A stretch of DNA of 64,000 nt from Brumimicrobium sp041655765 (GCA_041655765.1 JBBAEU010000011.1:20236-84235); one strand, 5' to 3'; numbered from the stretch's first letter, positions 9,501 through 19,804 are shown. Notes: generated by a model not told the origin, from the letters alone. Made by a program: numbers and translations.

Positions 9501-10553
9501 TTAATTAGTAATTTCTATGATTTTCTTAGAAATATCTTCAAAAGCCTGTGATACAATTGTGTTTTGTTGTAAAATTGCTGGCCTCCCAATATCACTAGAC
9601 TCACGAATACTTTGAACCAATGGAATTTGTCCTAAGAACCTTTGTTCCATTCCTTCAGCTAAATTTTTAACGCCATCCCTTCCAAAAATATAATATTTAT
9701 TATCAGGAAGTTCTTCTGGAGTAAACCAAGACATGTTTTCAATCAATCCAAGAATGGGAACTTTAATTCCATCCATCATAAACATTGCAACCCCTCTTCT
9801 GGCATCAGCTAGAGCGACTTCTTGTGGTGTAGAAACGATGATTGCACCATCTACCGGAATTTTCTGAACCAAAGACAAATGAATATCACCTGTTCCTGGA
9901 GGTAAATCAACCAAAAGATAATCCATTTCGCCCCAATGGGTTTCTGTAAACATTTGGTTTAGTGCTTTTGAAGCCATTGGACCTCTCCATACTACGGCAT
10001 CTGTTGCTTTTGTAAAAAATCCAATCGACATAACTTGGATTCCAAAAGAGGTTACAGGAAGCATCTTGGTTTGTCCGTTAACTTCTCCCGTGCCTGGTCG
10101 CTCACCTACTAAGCCAAACATGGTAGGCATTGAAGGACCATAAATATCCGCATCTACAATTCCTACTTTATATCCGAGTTTTGCCAAACCGCCTGCTAAA
10201 TTCGCTGTAACAGTTGATTTGCCAACACCACCTTTCCCTGAAGCAATGGCAATGATGTTTTTAACATCAGGTAAAACTTTTCTCTTTTCAGATCGCTCCT
10301 CCTGCTTCATTCCTTCTAAGCTCAATACTACTTCACATTGACCACTATAAGCTTTTTTAAGTGTATAATTTATAATTTGTTGAAGTTTTCTTCTTGCATG
10401 TAAAGCAGGATTAACAACCGCAACAGTAAGTATTATCTTGTTCCCTTCGATTTCTAGATTTTTGACTAAATTCTGAGAAACAATGTCTTTATTCAAATCG
10501 GGTTCAATAACATTTGATAGAGCATCTAAAACTCCTTCCCTTGTAATTTCCAT
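9501..10553 (-). CDS. mrp: Mrp/ApbC family Fe-S cluster carrier ATPase
   Basis: 350 residues. The N-terminal MIP18/DUF59 domain (about 1-85) precedes a P-loop ATPase of the Mrp/NBP35 type with a deviant Walker A SGKGGVGKST (105-114), a switch DADIYGPSMP and LVDLPPGTGD. The family holds and transfers Fe-S clusters to apoproteins. I see no C-terminal CxxC, which some family members carry; many bacterial DUF59-fused forms lack it. It is first in a two-gene operon with the NifU-domain gene and has an exact TAnnTTTG box 25 bases before the ATG. Confidence 0.95.
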   Translation of the reverse strand: MEITREGVLDALSNVIEPDLNKDIVSQNLVKNLEIEGNKIILTVAVVNPALHARRKLQQIINYTLKKAYSGQCEVVLSLEGMKQEERSEKRKVLPDVKNIIAIASGKGGVGKSTVTANLAGGLAKLGYKVGIVDADIYGPSMPTMFGLVGERPGTGEVNGQTKMLPVTSFGIQVMSIGFFTKATDAVVWRGPMASKALNQMFTETHWGEMDYLLVDLPPGTGDIHLSLVQKIPVDGAIIVSTPQEVALADARRGVAMFMMDGIKVPILGLIENMSWFTPEELPDNKYYIFGRDGVKNLAEGMEQRFLGQIPLVQSIRESSDIGRPAILQQNTIVSQAFEDISKKIIEITN

Positions 10554-10578
10554 ATATTTATCATAATCAATTTACATA

Positions 10579-10586
10579 CAAATTTA
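10579..10586 (-). promoter_or_regulatory. -7 box (TAAATTTG) for mrp-nifU
   Basis: An exact TAnnTTTG match on the minus strand, 25 bases before the mrp ATG, in an otherwise AT-rich intergenic region. Confidence 0.55.
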
Positions 10587-10706
10587 ATGTTTATTTAGAC
10601 TAAATACGTGAAAAAGCACTTTTAATTAGTTAGATATGATTAAAATCAATTTCATAAGAGCCTACTTTAGATTTTTTTTTGTATTATCACCTCAAAGTTA
10701 TTAAAA

Positions 10707-11333
10707 ATGAAGAACAGTATATATTTATTTGCCCTTTTATTATTTGTTTCATGTGGTGAGCAAGTTCAAGGGAATATAAACAAAACCGAAGATAATCAAA
10801 TTGATAATACAGCCACTGATGTTGAAGAAGAATTATTAGAGTTTGAAAACGAATTGGAGTTTGCAAGGTTTTGTCTCGACCAACTTAAAGAAGAAAATTT
10901 TCAAGGGTTAAAGAAGTATGCAAATGCGGAAATATTATTTTCTCCTTATGCTTACATTGACCTAAAGACTGTGCGAAGCATTGATTTGGATGATTTTGAT
11001 ACTTCAGATGAAGAAATATATTTTTGGGGGATTTATGACGGAAAAGGTGATTCAATTCTATTGACGAACCATGAATATTTACAAAAGTATGTTTTCAATT
11101 TTGACTATAATGATGGATCAATTAAAACCCAGATTTATACGGATAAACCGAATGCTTATGGAAGTGAACTTCATAACATCCAAGAGGTTTATGCAGGAGA
11201 TACATACGTAGAATTTTATAAATCTCCATCAGAGGAAGGGTATTTGGATTGGAATGCTCTGTTAATCGTAGTTGAAACAATCGATGGACAATATTTCTTA
11301 AGAGCAATTATTCATAACCAATGGACAATATAG
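10707..11333 (+). CDS. Hypothetical lipoprotein
   Basis: 208 residues. A short signal peptide ends in the lipobox-like FVSC with Cys16, followed by an acidic, polar linker (GEQVQGNINKTEDNQIDNT). The remaining domain is acidic and aromatic-rich with several alternating strands. I do not recognise a family. Export to the periplasm or outer membrane as a lipoprotein is inferred. It stands alone between the divergent mrp operon and recQ. Confidence 0.7.
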   Translation: MKNSIYLFALLLFVSCGEQVQGNINKTEDNQIDNTATDVEEELLEFENELEFARFCLDQLKEENFQGLKKYANAEILFSPYAYIDLKTVRSIDLDDFDTSDEEIYFWGIYDGKGDSILLTNHEYLQKYVFNFDYNDGSIKTQIYTDKPNAYGSELHNIQEVYAGDTYVEFYKSPSEEGYLDWNALLIVVETIDGQYFLRAIIHNQWTI

Positions 11334-11335
11334 AC

Positions 11336-11359
11336 GGCTTTTTATGATTTAAAGCCTTT
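11336..11359 (+). terminator. Weak terminator-like hairpin
   Basis: GGCTTT (11336-11341) pairs with AAAGCC (11351-11356) just after the lipoprotein stop and is followed by TTT. The stem is short and the T tract poor. The rest of the 11360-11599 gap is AT-rich with nothing else I can support. Confidence 0.35.
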
Positions 11360-11599
11360 CCAATAAATTTTTTCAAAGAAAATTTTTATAATCCAAAAAT
11401 AGGTCTTATCTTAACGGATATATTTTTAATTAAGGATTAAAATAGAAGAACAAAATAGAAGTTGTCGAAGGAAATGATGTTTTGGTCTATTTTAACAATC
11501 AATAAGATAATTAATTGGATTCCAAATGTGCCATTTTAATCTTAAGAGTTATCTTCGTATTGTAGTATATTTTCTATTTTATAAGGAAAAATTTTTATT

Positions 11600-13786
11600 A
11601 TGGCTAATTTAGTAGCATCTGATTTAGGTTTTGCGCTTCGCAAGTATTTTGGGTATGATAATTTTCGTGGTGATCAGGAAGCAATCATTTCAAGTGTTTT
11701 AGAAAAAAAGAACACTTTTGTTATAATGCCAACAGGAGGAGGAAAGTCTTTGTGTTATCAACTCCCTGCCCTAATTCAAGATGGAACAGCGATTATTGTT
11801 TCTCCACTTATTGCACTTATGAAAAATCAAGTAGATGCAATAAGAAGTGTAAGCGAAGATGATTCAATCGCCCACGTACTGAATAGTTCTTTATCTAAAA
11901 CTGAAATTAAGCAGGTAAAGGATGATATCATGAATGGAAAAACTAAGCTTCTTTATGTTGCTCCTGAATCTCTTACAAAACAAGCAAACATTGATTTTTT
12001 CACTTCTGTGAAAATCTCATTTTTTGCTATTGATGAAGCACATTGTATTTCAGAGTGGGGACATGATTTTAGACCTGAATACAGGCGATTAAGAGAAATT
12101 TTTGAGGCAATCTCAGATGTTCCTATTATTGCATTGACAGCAACTGCAACACCAAAGGTTCAGGCAGATATTCAAAAAAACCTAAACATGGTTGATGCCA
12201 ATGTTTTTAAAGCATCCTTCAACAGAGATAATCTTTATTATGAGGTTAGACCGAAAAATGATGTCGTTAAAGAAATTGTTAAATATATCAGAAATAGAAA
12301 AGGGAAATCTGGAATTATCTATTGTCTTTCTAGGAAAAAAGTTGAGCAACTCGCAGAAGTCTTGCGCGTAAATGGAATTAATGCCTTAGCATATCACGCG
12401 GGTATGGATTCTGCAACTCGGTCAAAACATCAGGACATGTTCCTCATGGAAGATGTTGATGTGATTGTGGCTACAATTGCCTTTGGTATGGGCATCGATA
12501 AGCCAGATGTTCGTTTTGTTATCCATCACGATATTCCAAAATCACTAGAAAGTTATTACCAAGAAACAGGTCGTGCTGGAAGAGACGGAGGTGTTGGTGA
12601 ATGTCTTGCGTTTTACTCATATAAAGACATTGAAAAATTAGAAAAATTTCTTCATGGTTCACCCGTGGCTGAACAAGAAATCGGAAGGCAACTACTCAAC
12701 GAGGTGGTTTCTTATTCCGAAACTTCAGTTTGCAGAAGAAGATTTTTGCTCCACTATTTTGGGGAAGATTATGGTAAAGATAGTTGCGATAGTATGTGTG
12801 ATAACTGTCGTCATCCAAAAGAGAAATTTGAGGGGCAAAAGTATATTTTGAATCTCTTAAATGCTGTGATTGACACAAAAGAAACCCAAAGGTCAGATTA
12901 TTTGTGTGCTTATATCATGGGCGAGAAAACTTCTGAAATAAAATCGTATAAACATGACGAACTACCAAGTTTCGGAGTTGGTAAGGGTGATAGCAAATCG
13001 TTTTGGAATGCGGTGATTAGACAGGCTATTGTGACTGGGTTTTTATCTAAAGATATAGAAACTTATGGAATTTTATTGATGACAGATAAGGGAAGGGAGT
13101 TTCTAAAAAATCCATCTTCTATTATGTTGGCAAAAGACCATGATTATTCTGATGTAGAAGATGATGATGTTCCTTTGGGTGGTTTGAAAGATGTTTTCGA
13201 TGAGGTACTTTATCAAGCATTGTTAGATTTGAGAAAACAAATTTCTAAGGAAAAATCAATTCCGCCTTTTGTTATCTTCCAAGAAGACAGCTTGAAAGAA
13301 ATGTCGTTCCAATATCCGATAAGTATGGAAGAGTTAAGTACAATTTCGGGAGTTGGCCAAGGTAAGGCGACACGATATGGAAAACCTTTCTTAGCACTTA
13401 TTGAACAATATGTGGAAGACAATGAAATTGAGCGACCGCAAGATATGGTAGTTAAGTCTTTGGTTAATCGATCTGGATTAAAAGTACAGCTGATTCAAAA
13501 TATCGACAGAAAACTCTCTTTGGAAGATATTAGCGAGGCGCAAGGGAAAACCATGGACGGGCTAATTGAAGAAATTGAAGGAATTGTAAACTCTGGAACG
13601 CGTGTCAATATCAATTACTATATTGATGAGATTTTGGACGAAGATAATCAACAAGAAATTTACGATTATTTTCTTGAAGCTGAATCTGATTCAATAGATG
13701 AGGCGTATGAAGAATTTGATGGTGACTATTCAGAAGAAGAGCTGAGATTAATGCGCATTAAGTTTATGTCTGAAATGGCAAACTAA
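11600..13786 (+). CDS. recQ: ATP-dependent DNA helicase RecQ
   Basis: A 728-residue 3'-5' DNA helicase of recombination and fork repair. Motif 0 is NFRGDQEAII (21-30), Walker A MPTGGGKS (43-50), DEAH 145-148, then SAT-equivalent ALTATATP and the motif VI region QETGRAGRDG. The RecQ-C-terminal zinc module has CRRRFLLHYFGE and CDSMCDNC (about 376-400). A winged-helix domain and an HRDC-like domain (about 538-603, ISMEELSTISGVGQGKATRYG) follow. The acidic C-terminal tail is long. Conserved residues are intact. It is convergent with the M20 gene, four bases apart. Confidence 0.95.
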   Translation: MANLVASDLGFALRKYFGYDNFRGDQEAIISSVLEKKNTFVIMPTGGGKSLCYQLPALIQDGTAIIVSPLIALMKNQVDAIRSVSEDDSIAHVLNSSLSKTEIKQVKDDIMNGKTKLLYVAPESLTKQANIDFFTSVKISFFAIDEAHCISEWGHDFRPEYRRLREIFEAISDVPIIALTATATPKVQADIQKNLNMVDANVFKASFNRDNLYYEVRPKNDVVKEIVKYIRNRKGKSGIIYCLSRKKVEQLAEVLRVNGINALAYHAGMDSATRSKHQDMFLMEDVDVIVATIAFGMGIDKPDVRFVIHHDIPKSLESYYQETGRAGRDGGVGECLAFYSYKDIEKLEKFLHGSPVAEQEIGRQLLNEVVSYSETSVCRRRFLLHYFGEDYGKDSCDSMCDNCRHPKEKFEGQKYILNLLNAVIDTKETQRSDYLCAYIMGEKTSEIKSYKHDELPSFGVGKGDSKSFWNAVIRQAIVTGFLSKDIETYGILLMTDKGREFLKNPSSIMLAKDHDYSDVEDDDVPLGGLKDVFDEVLYQALLDLRKQISKEKSIPPFVIFQEDSLKEMSFQYPISMEELSTISGVGQGKATRYGKPFLALIEQYVEDNEIERPQDMVVKSLVNRSGLKVQLIQNIDRKLSLEDISEAQGKTMDGLIEEIEGIVNSGTRVNINYYIDEILDEDNQQEIYDYFLEAESDSIDEAYEEFDGDYSEEELRLMRIKFMSEMAN

Positions 13787-13790
13787 CTAT

Positions 13791-14987
13791 TCATTCTGAA
13801 ATTCCACACATTGCCATCATTTGCATTCCAATAATTAAGGCTTGATTGTCGATGTTAAATCGTGGTGTATGTAGTCCATGAATGATTCCTTTATCTTCAT
13901 TTTTAACGCCTAACCTAAAAAAACAGGTTGGAATTTCTTGGGCGTAATACGAAAAGTCCTCCGAGCCCATGCGTAATGGAATGTTAGGATTAACTCTATC
14001 TTTTCCGAGCCATTTTGTTGCTTCCTCAAGAAATTTCTGTGTAGTTTGAATGTCATTTTCTAAAAATGGGTATCCACGACTAATGTTGATTTCAGCTTTT
14101 GCGTGATGTGCCTCAGCGATAAGTTTGGCTTGCCTTTCAATTTGATCTAACGCCTGGTTTCTCCATGCTTCATTCATTGCCCTGAAAGTACCTTTAAGAT
14201 ATACTTTTTCAGGAATAATGTTTGTAGCTCCCATGGCTTCAAAATGGCCAAAAGTAAGTACACAAGGCAATGTTGGATCTGTATTCCTACTTACGATTTT
14301 TTGTAGCGAAGTAACAATCTCAGCTGCTACCAAAATACTGTCTATCGCCTCATGTGGTCGTGCACCATGACCACCTTTTCCCATGACATTAATATAAATT
14401 TCATCGGACGAAGCCATAAATAATCCTTCTCGGGTTCCAATTTCTCCTACATCAATCTCGGGTGCACTGTGCAATCCGTACATCTTAAAAACCTTAGGAT
14501 TCTCTAAACATCCAGCCTTAATCATCATACTCGCTCCACCAGGATTTTTCTCTTCCCCAGGTTGGAAAATAAGTTTGACAGGATGAGGTAATTCATCTTT
14601 AATTTCAAGTAAAATTTCAGCTACGCCCAATAAAATTGCTGTATGAACATCATGCCCACAAGCATGCATTACGCCTTCATTCTTTGATGCAAATTCAAAC
14701 TCATTCTCTTCGTGAATTGGCAAAGCGTCAATGTCGGCTCTCAATCCTACGCATGGCTGATTGAACGAATGATGGTCACCTTGTATTATTCCTACTACTC
14801 CTGTTTCTGCAACTCCTTTTTCATGTTTGATTCCGATTTTTGTAAGTTGCTCGGAAATATAATTCATCGTATTATATTCTTTATAGGAAAGTTCAGGATG
14901 TTGGTGCAGATATTCACGGTGTTGTTTTACTTTTTCGAATAATTCTTCAGATTTATTGGTAATATATTTTTGGAAATTGAAGGCCAT
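13791..14987 (-). CDS. M20 family amidohydrolase
   Basis: 398 residues, resembling the IAA-amino-acid hydrolase/N-acyl-amino-acid amidohydrolase branch of M20D. Metal and catalytic motifs are GLRADIDALPI, MHACGHDVHTA, QPGEEKNPGGA with the catalytic Glu pair, GLHSAPEIDVG, and a C-terminal MGSEDFSYY. A dimerisation insert starts near MGKGGHGARPHE. It is predicted to be a cytoplasmic di-metal hydrolase cleaving N-acyl amino acids or small peptides; the actual substrate cannot be read from sequence. It is divergent from the metallo-hydrolase gene with 73 bases between start codons. Confidence 0.93.
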   Translation of the reverse strand: MAFNFQKYITNKSEELFEKVKQHREYLHQHPELSYKEYNTMNYISEQLTKIGIKHEKGVAETGVVGIIQGDHHSFNQPCVGLRADIDALPIHEENEFEFASKNEGVMHACGHDVHTAILLGVAEILLEIKDELPHPVKLIFQPGEEKNPGGASMMIKAGCLENPKVFKMYGLHSAPEIDVGEIGTREGLFMASSDEIYINVMGKGGHGARPHEAIDSILVAAEIVTSLQKIVSRNTDPTLPCVLTFGHFEAMGATNIIPEKVYLKGTFRAMNEAWRNQALDQIERQAKLIAEAHHAKAEINISRGYPFLENDIQTTQKFLEEATKWLGKDRVNPNIPLRMGSEDFSYYAQEIPTCFFRLGVKNEDKGIIHGLHTPRFNIDNQALIIGMQMMAMCGISE

Positions 14988-15021
14988 AATTTATATCTTA
15001 TATTCGTTTGAATTTTTGATG

Positions 15022-15029
15022 TACTTTTG
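15022..15029 (+). promoter_or_regulatory. -7 box (TACTTTTG)
   Basis: An exact TAnnTTTG match in the divergent intergenic region, 31 bases before the ATG of the metallo-beta-lactamase-fold gene. Confidence 0.5.
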
Positions 15030-15060
15030 TACGAATTTAATATTAATTAAATTAAAAATA

Positions 15061-15699
15061 ATGAAGATTTCCAAATTTACTTTAAATCCCATACAAGAAA
15101 ACACCTATATCGTGTCAGATGAAGACAATAATGCGGTTATTATCGATCCAGGCTGTTATTTTAGTGAAGAGCGTGAATTGATACGTAACCATATCGCCGA
15201 AAACAATTTGAATCTTATGGCTATTTTAAACACACATGGTCATTTAGATCATATTATGGGGAATGCTTTTTTGAAAAGAGAATATGGCGTTGACATTTAT
15301 CTTCATCAATCTGATTTACCAACAATGGAAATGGCAAAGGTTAGTGCTGAAGTCTTTGGACTACGTGGCTTTGAAGAGTCTCCTACTCCTGATAAATTTA
15401 TTAAAGAAGGTGAAATATTAACGTTTGGAAAAATTACTTTTGAAGTGATTTTTGGCCCAGGTCATGCACCGGGACATGTTGCATTCTATAGTGGCGAAAA
15501 TGATATTGTTATAAACGGAGATATATTGTTTAGGGGAAGTTATGGAAGGGTTGATTTACCTGGAGGAGATTTTCAAACTTTAAAACATACGATAATCGAT
15601 AAAATGTTCAGACTACCTAATGAAACAGTCGTTTATTCTGGTCATGGTCCTGAAACAACCATTGGTTATGAAAAAGAAAACAATCCGATTTTGTGGTAA
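15061..15699 (+). CDS. Metallo-beta-lactamase-fold hydrolase (glyoxalase II-like)
   Basis: 212 residues. The metal motif THGHLDHIMG gives H59, H61, D63 and H64; further ligands are in GPGHAPGHVAF, NGDILFRGSYGR and the late SGHGPETT. This is the small glyoxalase II/YcbL-like thioesterase branch, cytoplasmic, binding two metals. I use the ATG at 15061. An in-frame TTG at 14956 would run through the divergent promoter region and add a hydrophobic stretch not found in the family. It ends 11 bases from a convergent lipoprotein gene. Confidence 0.92.
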   Translation: MKISKFTLNPIQENTYIVSDEDNNAVIIDPGCYFSEERELIRNHIAENNLNLMAILNTHGHLDHIMGNAFLKREYGVDIYLHQSDLPTMEMAKVSAEVFGLRGFEESPTPDKFIKEGEILTFGKITFEVIFGPGHAPGHVAFYSGENDIVINGDILFRGSYGRVDLPGGDFQTLKHTIIDKMFRLPNETVVYSGHGPETTIGYEKENNPILW

Positions 15700-15710
15700 T
15701 CAAGTATGAC

Positions 15711-16049
15711 TTACCTCACTTTACTAGTTGGTTTAACTTTTTTGATTTCATCATCATCATTGTTCGGGTCAGTAATAGGTACTATTGAATCTCCTTGAAT
15801 TCCAGGATTGACTCCAGTTATTATGCCACCACTTCCAGGATTGTTGTCTTCTACGTCTGAATCATTCTTACCTGGTTTTGTAGGAGGATTGTTTGAATTT
15901 GTATTATCCTGATTATTGTTCTTTAATTGATTAGATTCAGACTGTTCAAGATAAGTATTATCAATATTGTTAGGGACAATAACTTCTTTCTTACATCCAA
16001 AAGATATAAATATTATTGTAAACAATGCTATAAGGTTAATTTTTCGCAT
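15711..16049 (-). CDS. Small low-complexity lipoprotein
   Basis: 112 residues. The signal peptide ends with ISFGC (Cys19), a good lipobox. The mature part is almost all Asn, Gln, Asp, Pro and Gly and is predicted disordered; there is no recognisable domain. It sits just downstream of, and on the same strand as, the histidine kinase gene (63-base gap), so co-transcription is possible but not shown. Confidence 0.6.
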   Translation of the reverse strand: MRKINLIALFTIIFISFGCKKEVIVPNNIDNTYLEQSESNQLKNNNQDNTNSNNPPTKPGKNDSDVEDNNPGSGGIITGVNPGIQGDSIVPITDPNNDDDEIKKVKPTSKVR

Positions 16050-16112
16050 AATTTTAATAAAATAAATAATAATACAAACAAAGTCTTAGTCTAAATTATT
16101 AAACTTTTTTGT

Positions 16113-19028
16113 TTATGCCAAATATTGTTTCAAGATTTTAAATATAACTATGGTTCCATTGACTGAGCTGTCGTTTTCGTTGATTTGCTTGGGGCCAATT
16201 ATGCTAATCGACTGTTCAGAAAACTTTTGTAATAGGTTGATTCTGTTCTGTGTTATGAGCATTCCGCGAGATTGATGTTCTGGAATCTTACCACTTTTTT
16301 GTGTCTTTGAAACATCAATTCCGATTCCATTATCTTTTATTGTTATCCTGATATGGTCCAAATGGTCATCAATTGAAATAGATATTTGACCTTTACGATC
16401 TTTTAGTGGTAAAACGCCGTGAATGATACTATTTTCGACAAAAGGCTGCAAAAACATTGCAGGAACTTTAAGTACGTCAATTTCAACATCTTCATCAATG
16501 TAAAAAGTATAATCGAAGCGATCGATAAATCTCATTGACTCCAACTCCAAATATAATTTTAGTCTTTCAATTTCGTCTTCCAATGTAACCATACCGTCTT
16601 CGTTGTATGAACTGTCAAGATTCTTCCGAATAAGTTTTGCAAATCTTGAAAGATATTTATTGGCCGATTTAGCATCGGCACTGTTAATGTAGTATTGAAT
16701 AGAGTTTAAGGAATTAAAAATAAAATGTCTATTCATATTTGCATTGAGCGATTGTTGTTCTAACTTTTGTAATCTATTTTGAAATTCTAATCGCATTTGG
16801 TAATTCTTTCTTCTAATACGATTCGTTCTAAGTTTTTCAATAAATACAAGGAGGATGATTATTAATATCCCAATAATCGTAAAAAACCACCATGTTTTAT
16901 AGAATGGAGGAAGTACCTTAATTTGATATGATAAAATGTTTGAAGTTTTAGCGTTGATGTTTTCAACCTTAAAGAAAAGTGTATATTCACCTGCGTCAAG
17001 GTTGGTAAAATTGGCAGAAGGATTGCCTGTATAAGCCGACCACTCATCCGAAAAGCCATCAAGATAATATTGATATTTTATTGTATTAAAATTATTAAAA
17101 TAAATACCATCAAAATCAAAAGTGATGTTTTTATCCGATGCCTTCAAGATTAAGAGCGGTTTTTTTTGATTGAATTCTAAGAGTTTTTCTTGTGTAAAAT
17201 GAACACTATTAATGGATATGCCAACTAATTTTAATCTTGGAGAATGTTTTTTAATTAGTTCGTCTCTATGACTCAAGTCCATTCTCATGATGCCTGAGGC
17301 AGTTCCAAACCAAAGGTATTTCCCATCTTCTAAGAAATTTGAATTTAAGTTTGTCTCTAAATCTATTAAACCAGAGTTAATCCCATAATGTATTTGGTGC
17401 TTTAAACCTTGTCCTATTTCAAATAAACCGTTATTTGTCCCGAAATAAATTAGGGTATCATATACTTGGATAAAGTTAATAAACTCTAACTCATCATGTT
17501 CGTTAAAAAGATAGGTTGAAATATGGTTGTCTTTATAAATAAAAACTCCATTTTCAGTCCCTATCCAAAGGCGATCTAATGAGTCAATTTTAATACTATT
17601 AATTCTCGATTCAAAAACATAATCTTTATATTTTTCACCATCGATTATTACCAATTTATTGTTTGAAGCGGCATAAATTTTACCTTTATTTTTAGCCAAT
17701 TCTCTGATATCAGCCAATTGTGTAAGTCGATTACTTTTTTCTATGAACTTTTTTAATTTTAGATCGTAAAAAACACTTCCGCCTGATGTACTAACGAGCA
17801 TTAAAGAATCATTGATTAAGTGTAATCCGTTTATTCGGTTTGAGGGGAGGTTATAATTTTCTGCAAAATAACTTTGATACGTAGAGTAATCATAGCTATA
17901 AAGTCCATAATTTGAGGCAAAAAAGACTTGTTCGGGAGTAGAAAGTATCTGCCAAACCGTGTTCTGAATAAAATCTAAATGTTCAAAATCACCATTTTTA
18001 TTAATCTTAAAAGTTCCTTGGTCTAAAGTAGAAATCCAAGTGTTTTTATAATCGTCGATTTCTATTGCCATGATAAGATTACTTGGCAAACCTGCTTTTT
18101 CGTTGTAGTGTGTAAAAACATCGTTTGTAAATCTAATAAGACCTTTCGCATTGGTTCCCATCCATATATTTTGCTCGCTATCTTCAAAAATAACATTGAT
18201 ATCATTTGTTGGAAGACCTTGTTTTTCTGTTAGAATGGTAACTTCATTGTCTTTCTTGATTAAAACTCCATCCATGGAATTTATCCATTTATTACCATCG
18301 CTATCAATAATTAAATCTCTAAAAAAATAGCCCTCATTTTCAAGTATAGAAACAAATTCACCATCATTATATTGATACAGAATCCCGTTAAAAGTTGTAG
18401 CGTAAAGTTTATCGTTTCTTGTAAAAAGACCAGAGAATGATTTTTCAAAGCTTTCTGTTAAATTTTCAAATTCTTCTTCTCCATGAAAATTGTACACCCC
18501 AGTTCTGGTAGCAAGAAATATTTGATTGTTGTAAATCTCAACATCTCTAATTCGGTCAGGACTATCTTTTACTTTTATTAAAAACTTCCCTCCTGTTGGC
18601 AAGTAAAATAATCCTTCACCATTTGTAGAAACATATAAAATAGAGTCTTTAAAAAAGAAACCTGTTACGACGGGTGTAAGATCATTTTCTTGGAAAGGCA
18701 CTGAAACGAATGAGTTTGTGTCAGTTTTTATGGATATACCATGCGTATGTCCAACATAAATTATATCGTTGATGATATCTAAACTTGTTATTCTATTATT
18801 TAAGAGCCCGTTTTTCTTTCCAATTCTTACAAAATTATTACCATTAAACTTTGCCAATCCTCCAGCAGTTCCAACCCATAAATAACCATCATTGTCTTGA
18901 CAGATTGCAGTTACTTGTGATTGCGGCAAACCATCATTGGTATTGTATTTTATAAAAGAAAATTGTTGACCTAATAATAAGAAAGGTGAGCTAAAAAGTA
19001 CACAAAACAGAAGTATTAAAAGTCTCAT
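16113..19028 (-). CDS. Two-component sensor histidine kinase with periplasmic propeller
   Basis: 971 residues. A signal peptide is followed by many beta-propeller repeats of the two-component-regulator type (GLPQSQVTAICQDNDGYLWV..., about 25-600), a Y_Y_Y domain (about 630-708, YLDGFSDEWSAY), one membrane segment (about 714-731), a coiled coil, and a LytS-type kinase. The phospho-acceptor is H768 in MNRHFIFNSLNSIQ, with Arg where many relatives have Pro. The ATP site has FVENSIIHG (N866) and DNGIG (899-903). It senses an unknown periplasmic cue and should phosphorylate the regulator gene it overlaps by four bases (ATGA). Confidence 0.92.
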   Translation of the reverse strand: MRLLILLFCVLFSSPFLLLGQQFSFIKYNTNDGLPQSQVTAICQDNDGYLWVGTAGGLAKFNGNNFVRIGKKNGLLNNRITSLDIINDIIYVGHTHGISIKTDTNSFVSVPFQENDLTPVVTGFFFKDSILYVSTNGEGLFYLPTGGKFLIKVKDSPDRIRDVEIYNNQIFLATRTGVYNFHGEEEFENLTESFEKSFSGLFTRNDKLYATTFNGILYQYNDGEFVSILENEGYFFRDLIIDSDGNKWINSMDGVLIKKDNEVTILTEKQGLPTNDINVIFEDSEQNIWMGTNAKGLIRFTNDVFTHYNEKAGLPSNLIMAIEIDDYKNTWISTLDQGTFKINKNGDFEHLDFIQNTVWQILSTPEQVFFASNYGLYSYDYSTYQSYFAENYNLPSNRINGLHLINDSLMLVSTSGGSVFYDLKLKKFIEKSNRLTQLADIRELAKNKGKIYAASNNKLVIIDGEKYKDYVFESRINSIKIDSLDRLWIGTENGVFIYKDNHISTYLFNEHDELEFINFIQVYDTLIYFGTNNGLFEIGQGLKHQIHYGINSGLIDLETNLNSNFLEDGKYLWFGTASGIMRMDLSHRDELIKKHSPRLKLVGISINSVHFTQEKLLEFNQKKPLLILKASDKNITFDFDGIYFNNFNTIKYQYYLDGFSDEWSAYTGNPSANFTNLDAGEYTLFFKVENINAKTSNILSYQIKVLPPFYKTWWFFTIIGILIIILLVFIEKLRTNRIRRKNYQMRLEFQNRLQKLEQQSLNANMNRHFIFNSLNSIQYYINSADAKSANKYLSRFAKLIRKNLDSSYNEDGMVTLEDEIERLKLYLELESMRFIDRFDYTFYIDEDVEIDVLKVPAMFLQPFVENSIIHGVLPLKDRKGQISISIDDHLDHIRITIKDNGIGIDVSKTQKSGKIPEHQSRGMLITQNRINLLQKFSEQSISIIGPKQINENDSSVNGTIVIFKILKQYLA

Positions 19029-19804
19029 TCTTTGCCTTTAATTGTTTTTAGGAATTTACTAACCCTATTTCTGGCTACGGGTAATTGTACACCATTTTTT
19101 AAACTAACAACATAACCGCTATCGCTACTATATTCTTTAATCATATCCATATTTATGATGTGTGATTTATGGATTCGATAAAACTGATCGGTGTTTAATA
19201 TTTTCTCATAAACTTTGAGTGTTCTTGTATCTAAATACTTTGTGTTATCTTTAAAATAAATCATCGAACAATTTCCGTTTGCTTCAACATGGGTAATATC
19301 ATCAACCTCAACAACTTTTACACCTTTTGTGTGAGAAATGGCTATTTTATTGGTTGATTTCTTGTCAGTTAAACGATTGGCTAAATTTTGTAACGCATCG
19401 AAGTAATTATTATAATTTTCTGGGTTCTTCTGAAAAATCTCTCGTGTTGCTATAATCTTGTCAACCGCTACCCTTAAGTCTTCATCATCGATAGGTTTTA
19501 AAAGGTAATGAACAGCATTGGCTTGAAATGCTTGAACAGCATATTCTTTAAAAGCTGTAACAAAAACAACCAAAAAGTTCCGGTTTTTAATTCTTTCTAA
19601 GAGTTCAAAACCCTCTGCATCGCTTGGCATTCTAATGTCTAAAAAAACAACATCGGGTTGCTTTTCTTTAATCATCTTTTCTGCGTCATCTATATTGTTT
19701 GCACTCCCAATTAAATGGATTTCTGGACAATATGTCTTTAACATAATCTCAAGATTTTTAAGTGCTAATTCCTCGTCGTCAACTATTATTGCATTTAATT
19801 TCAT
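19025..19804 (-). CDS. LytTR-family response regulator
   Basis: 259 residues. The receiver domain (1-120) has the acidic pocket D9-D10, phospho-acceptor D56 in FLDIRMP, T83 and K103. The C-terminal LytTR DNA-binding domain (about 155-255) shows VEANGNCSMIYF, RIHKSHIINM and LPVARNRVSKF. It is first in the operon and its stop overlaps the start of the kinase gene, so the two are translationally coupled. LytTR regulators bind direct repeats upstream of target genes; no target is evident here. Confidence 0.94.
   Translation of the reverse strand: MKLNAIIVDDEELALKNLEIMLKTYCPEIHLIGSANNIDDAEKMIKEKQPDVVFLDIRMPSDAEGFELLERIKNRNFLVVFVTAFKEYAVQAFQANAVHYLLKPIDDEDLRVAVDKIIATREIFQKNPENYNNYFDALQNLANRLTDKKSTNKIAISHTKGVKVVEVDDITHVEANGNCSMIYFKDNTKYLDTRTLKVYEKILNTDQFYRIHKSHIINMDMIKEYSSDSGYVVSLKNGVQLPVARNRVSKFLKTIKGKE

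Noticed and set aside
14956..15060. TTG-initiated upstream extension of the metallo-hydrolase
   Set aside because: It passes through the divergent promoter region and adds residues absent from the family; the ATG at 15061 fits the conserved start and the -7 box.
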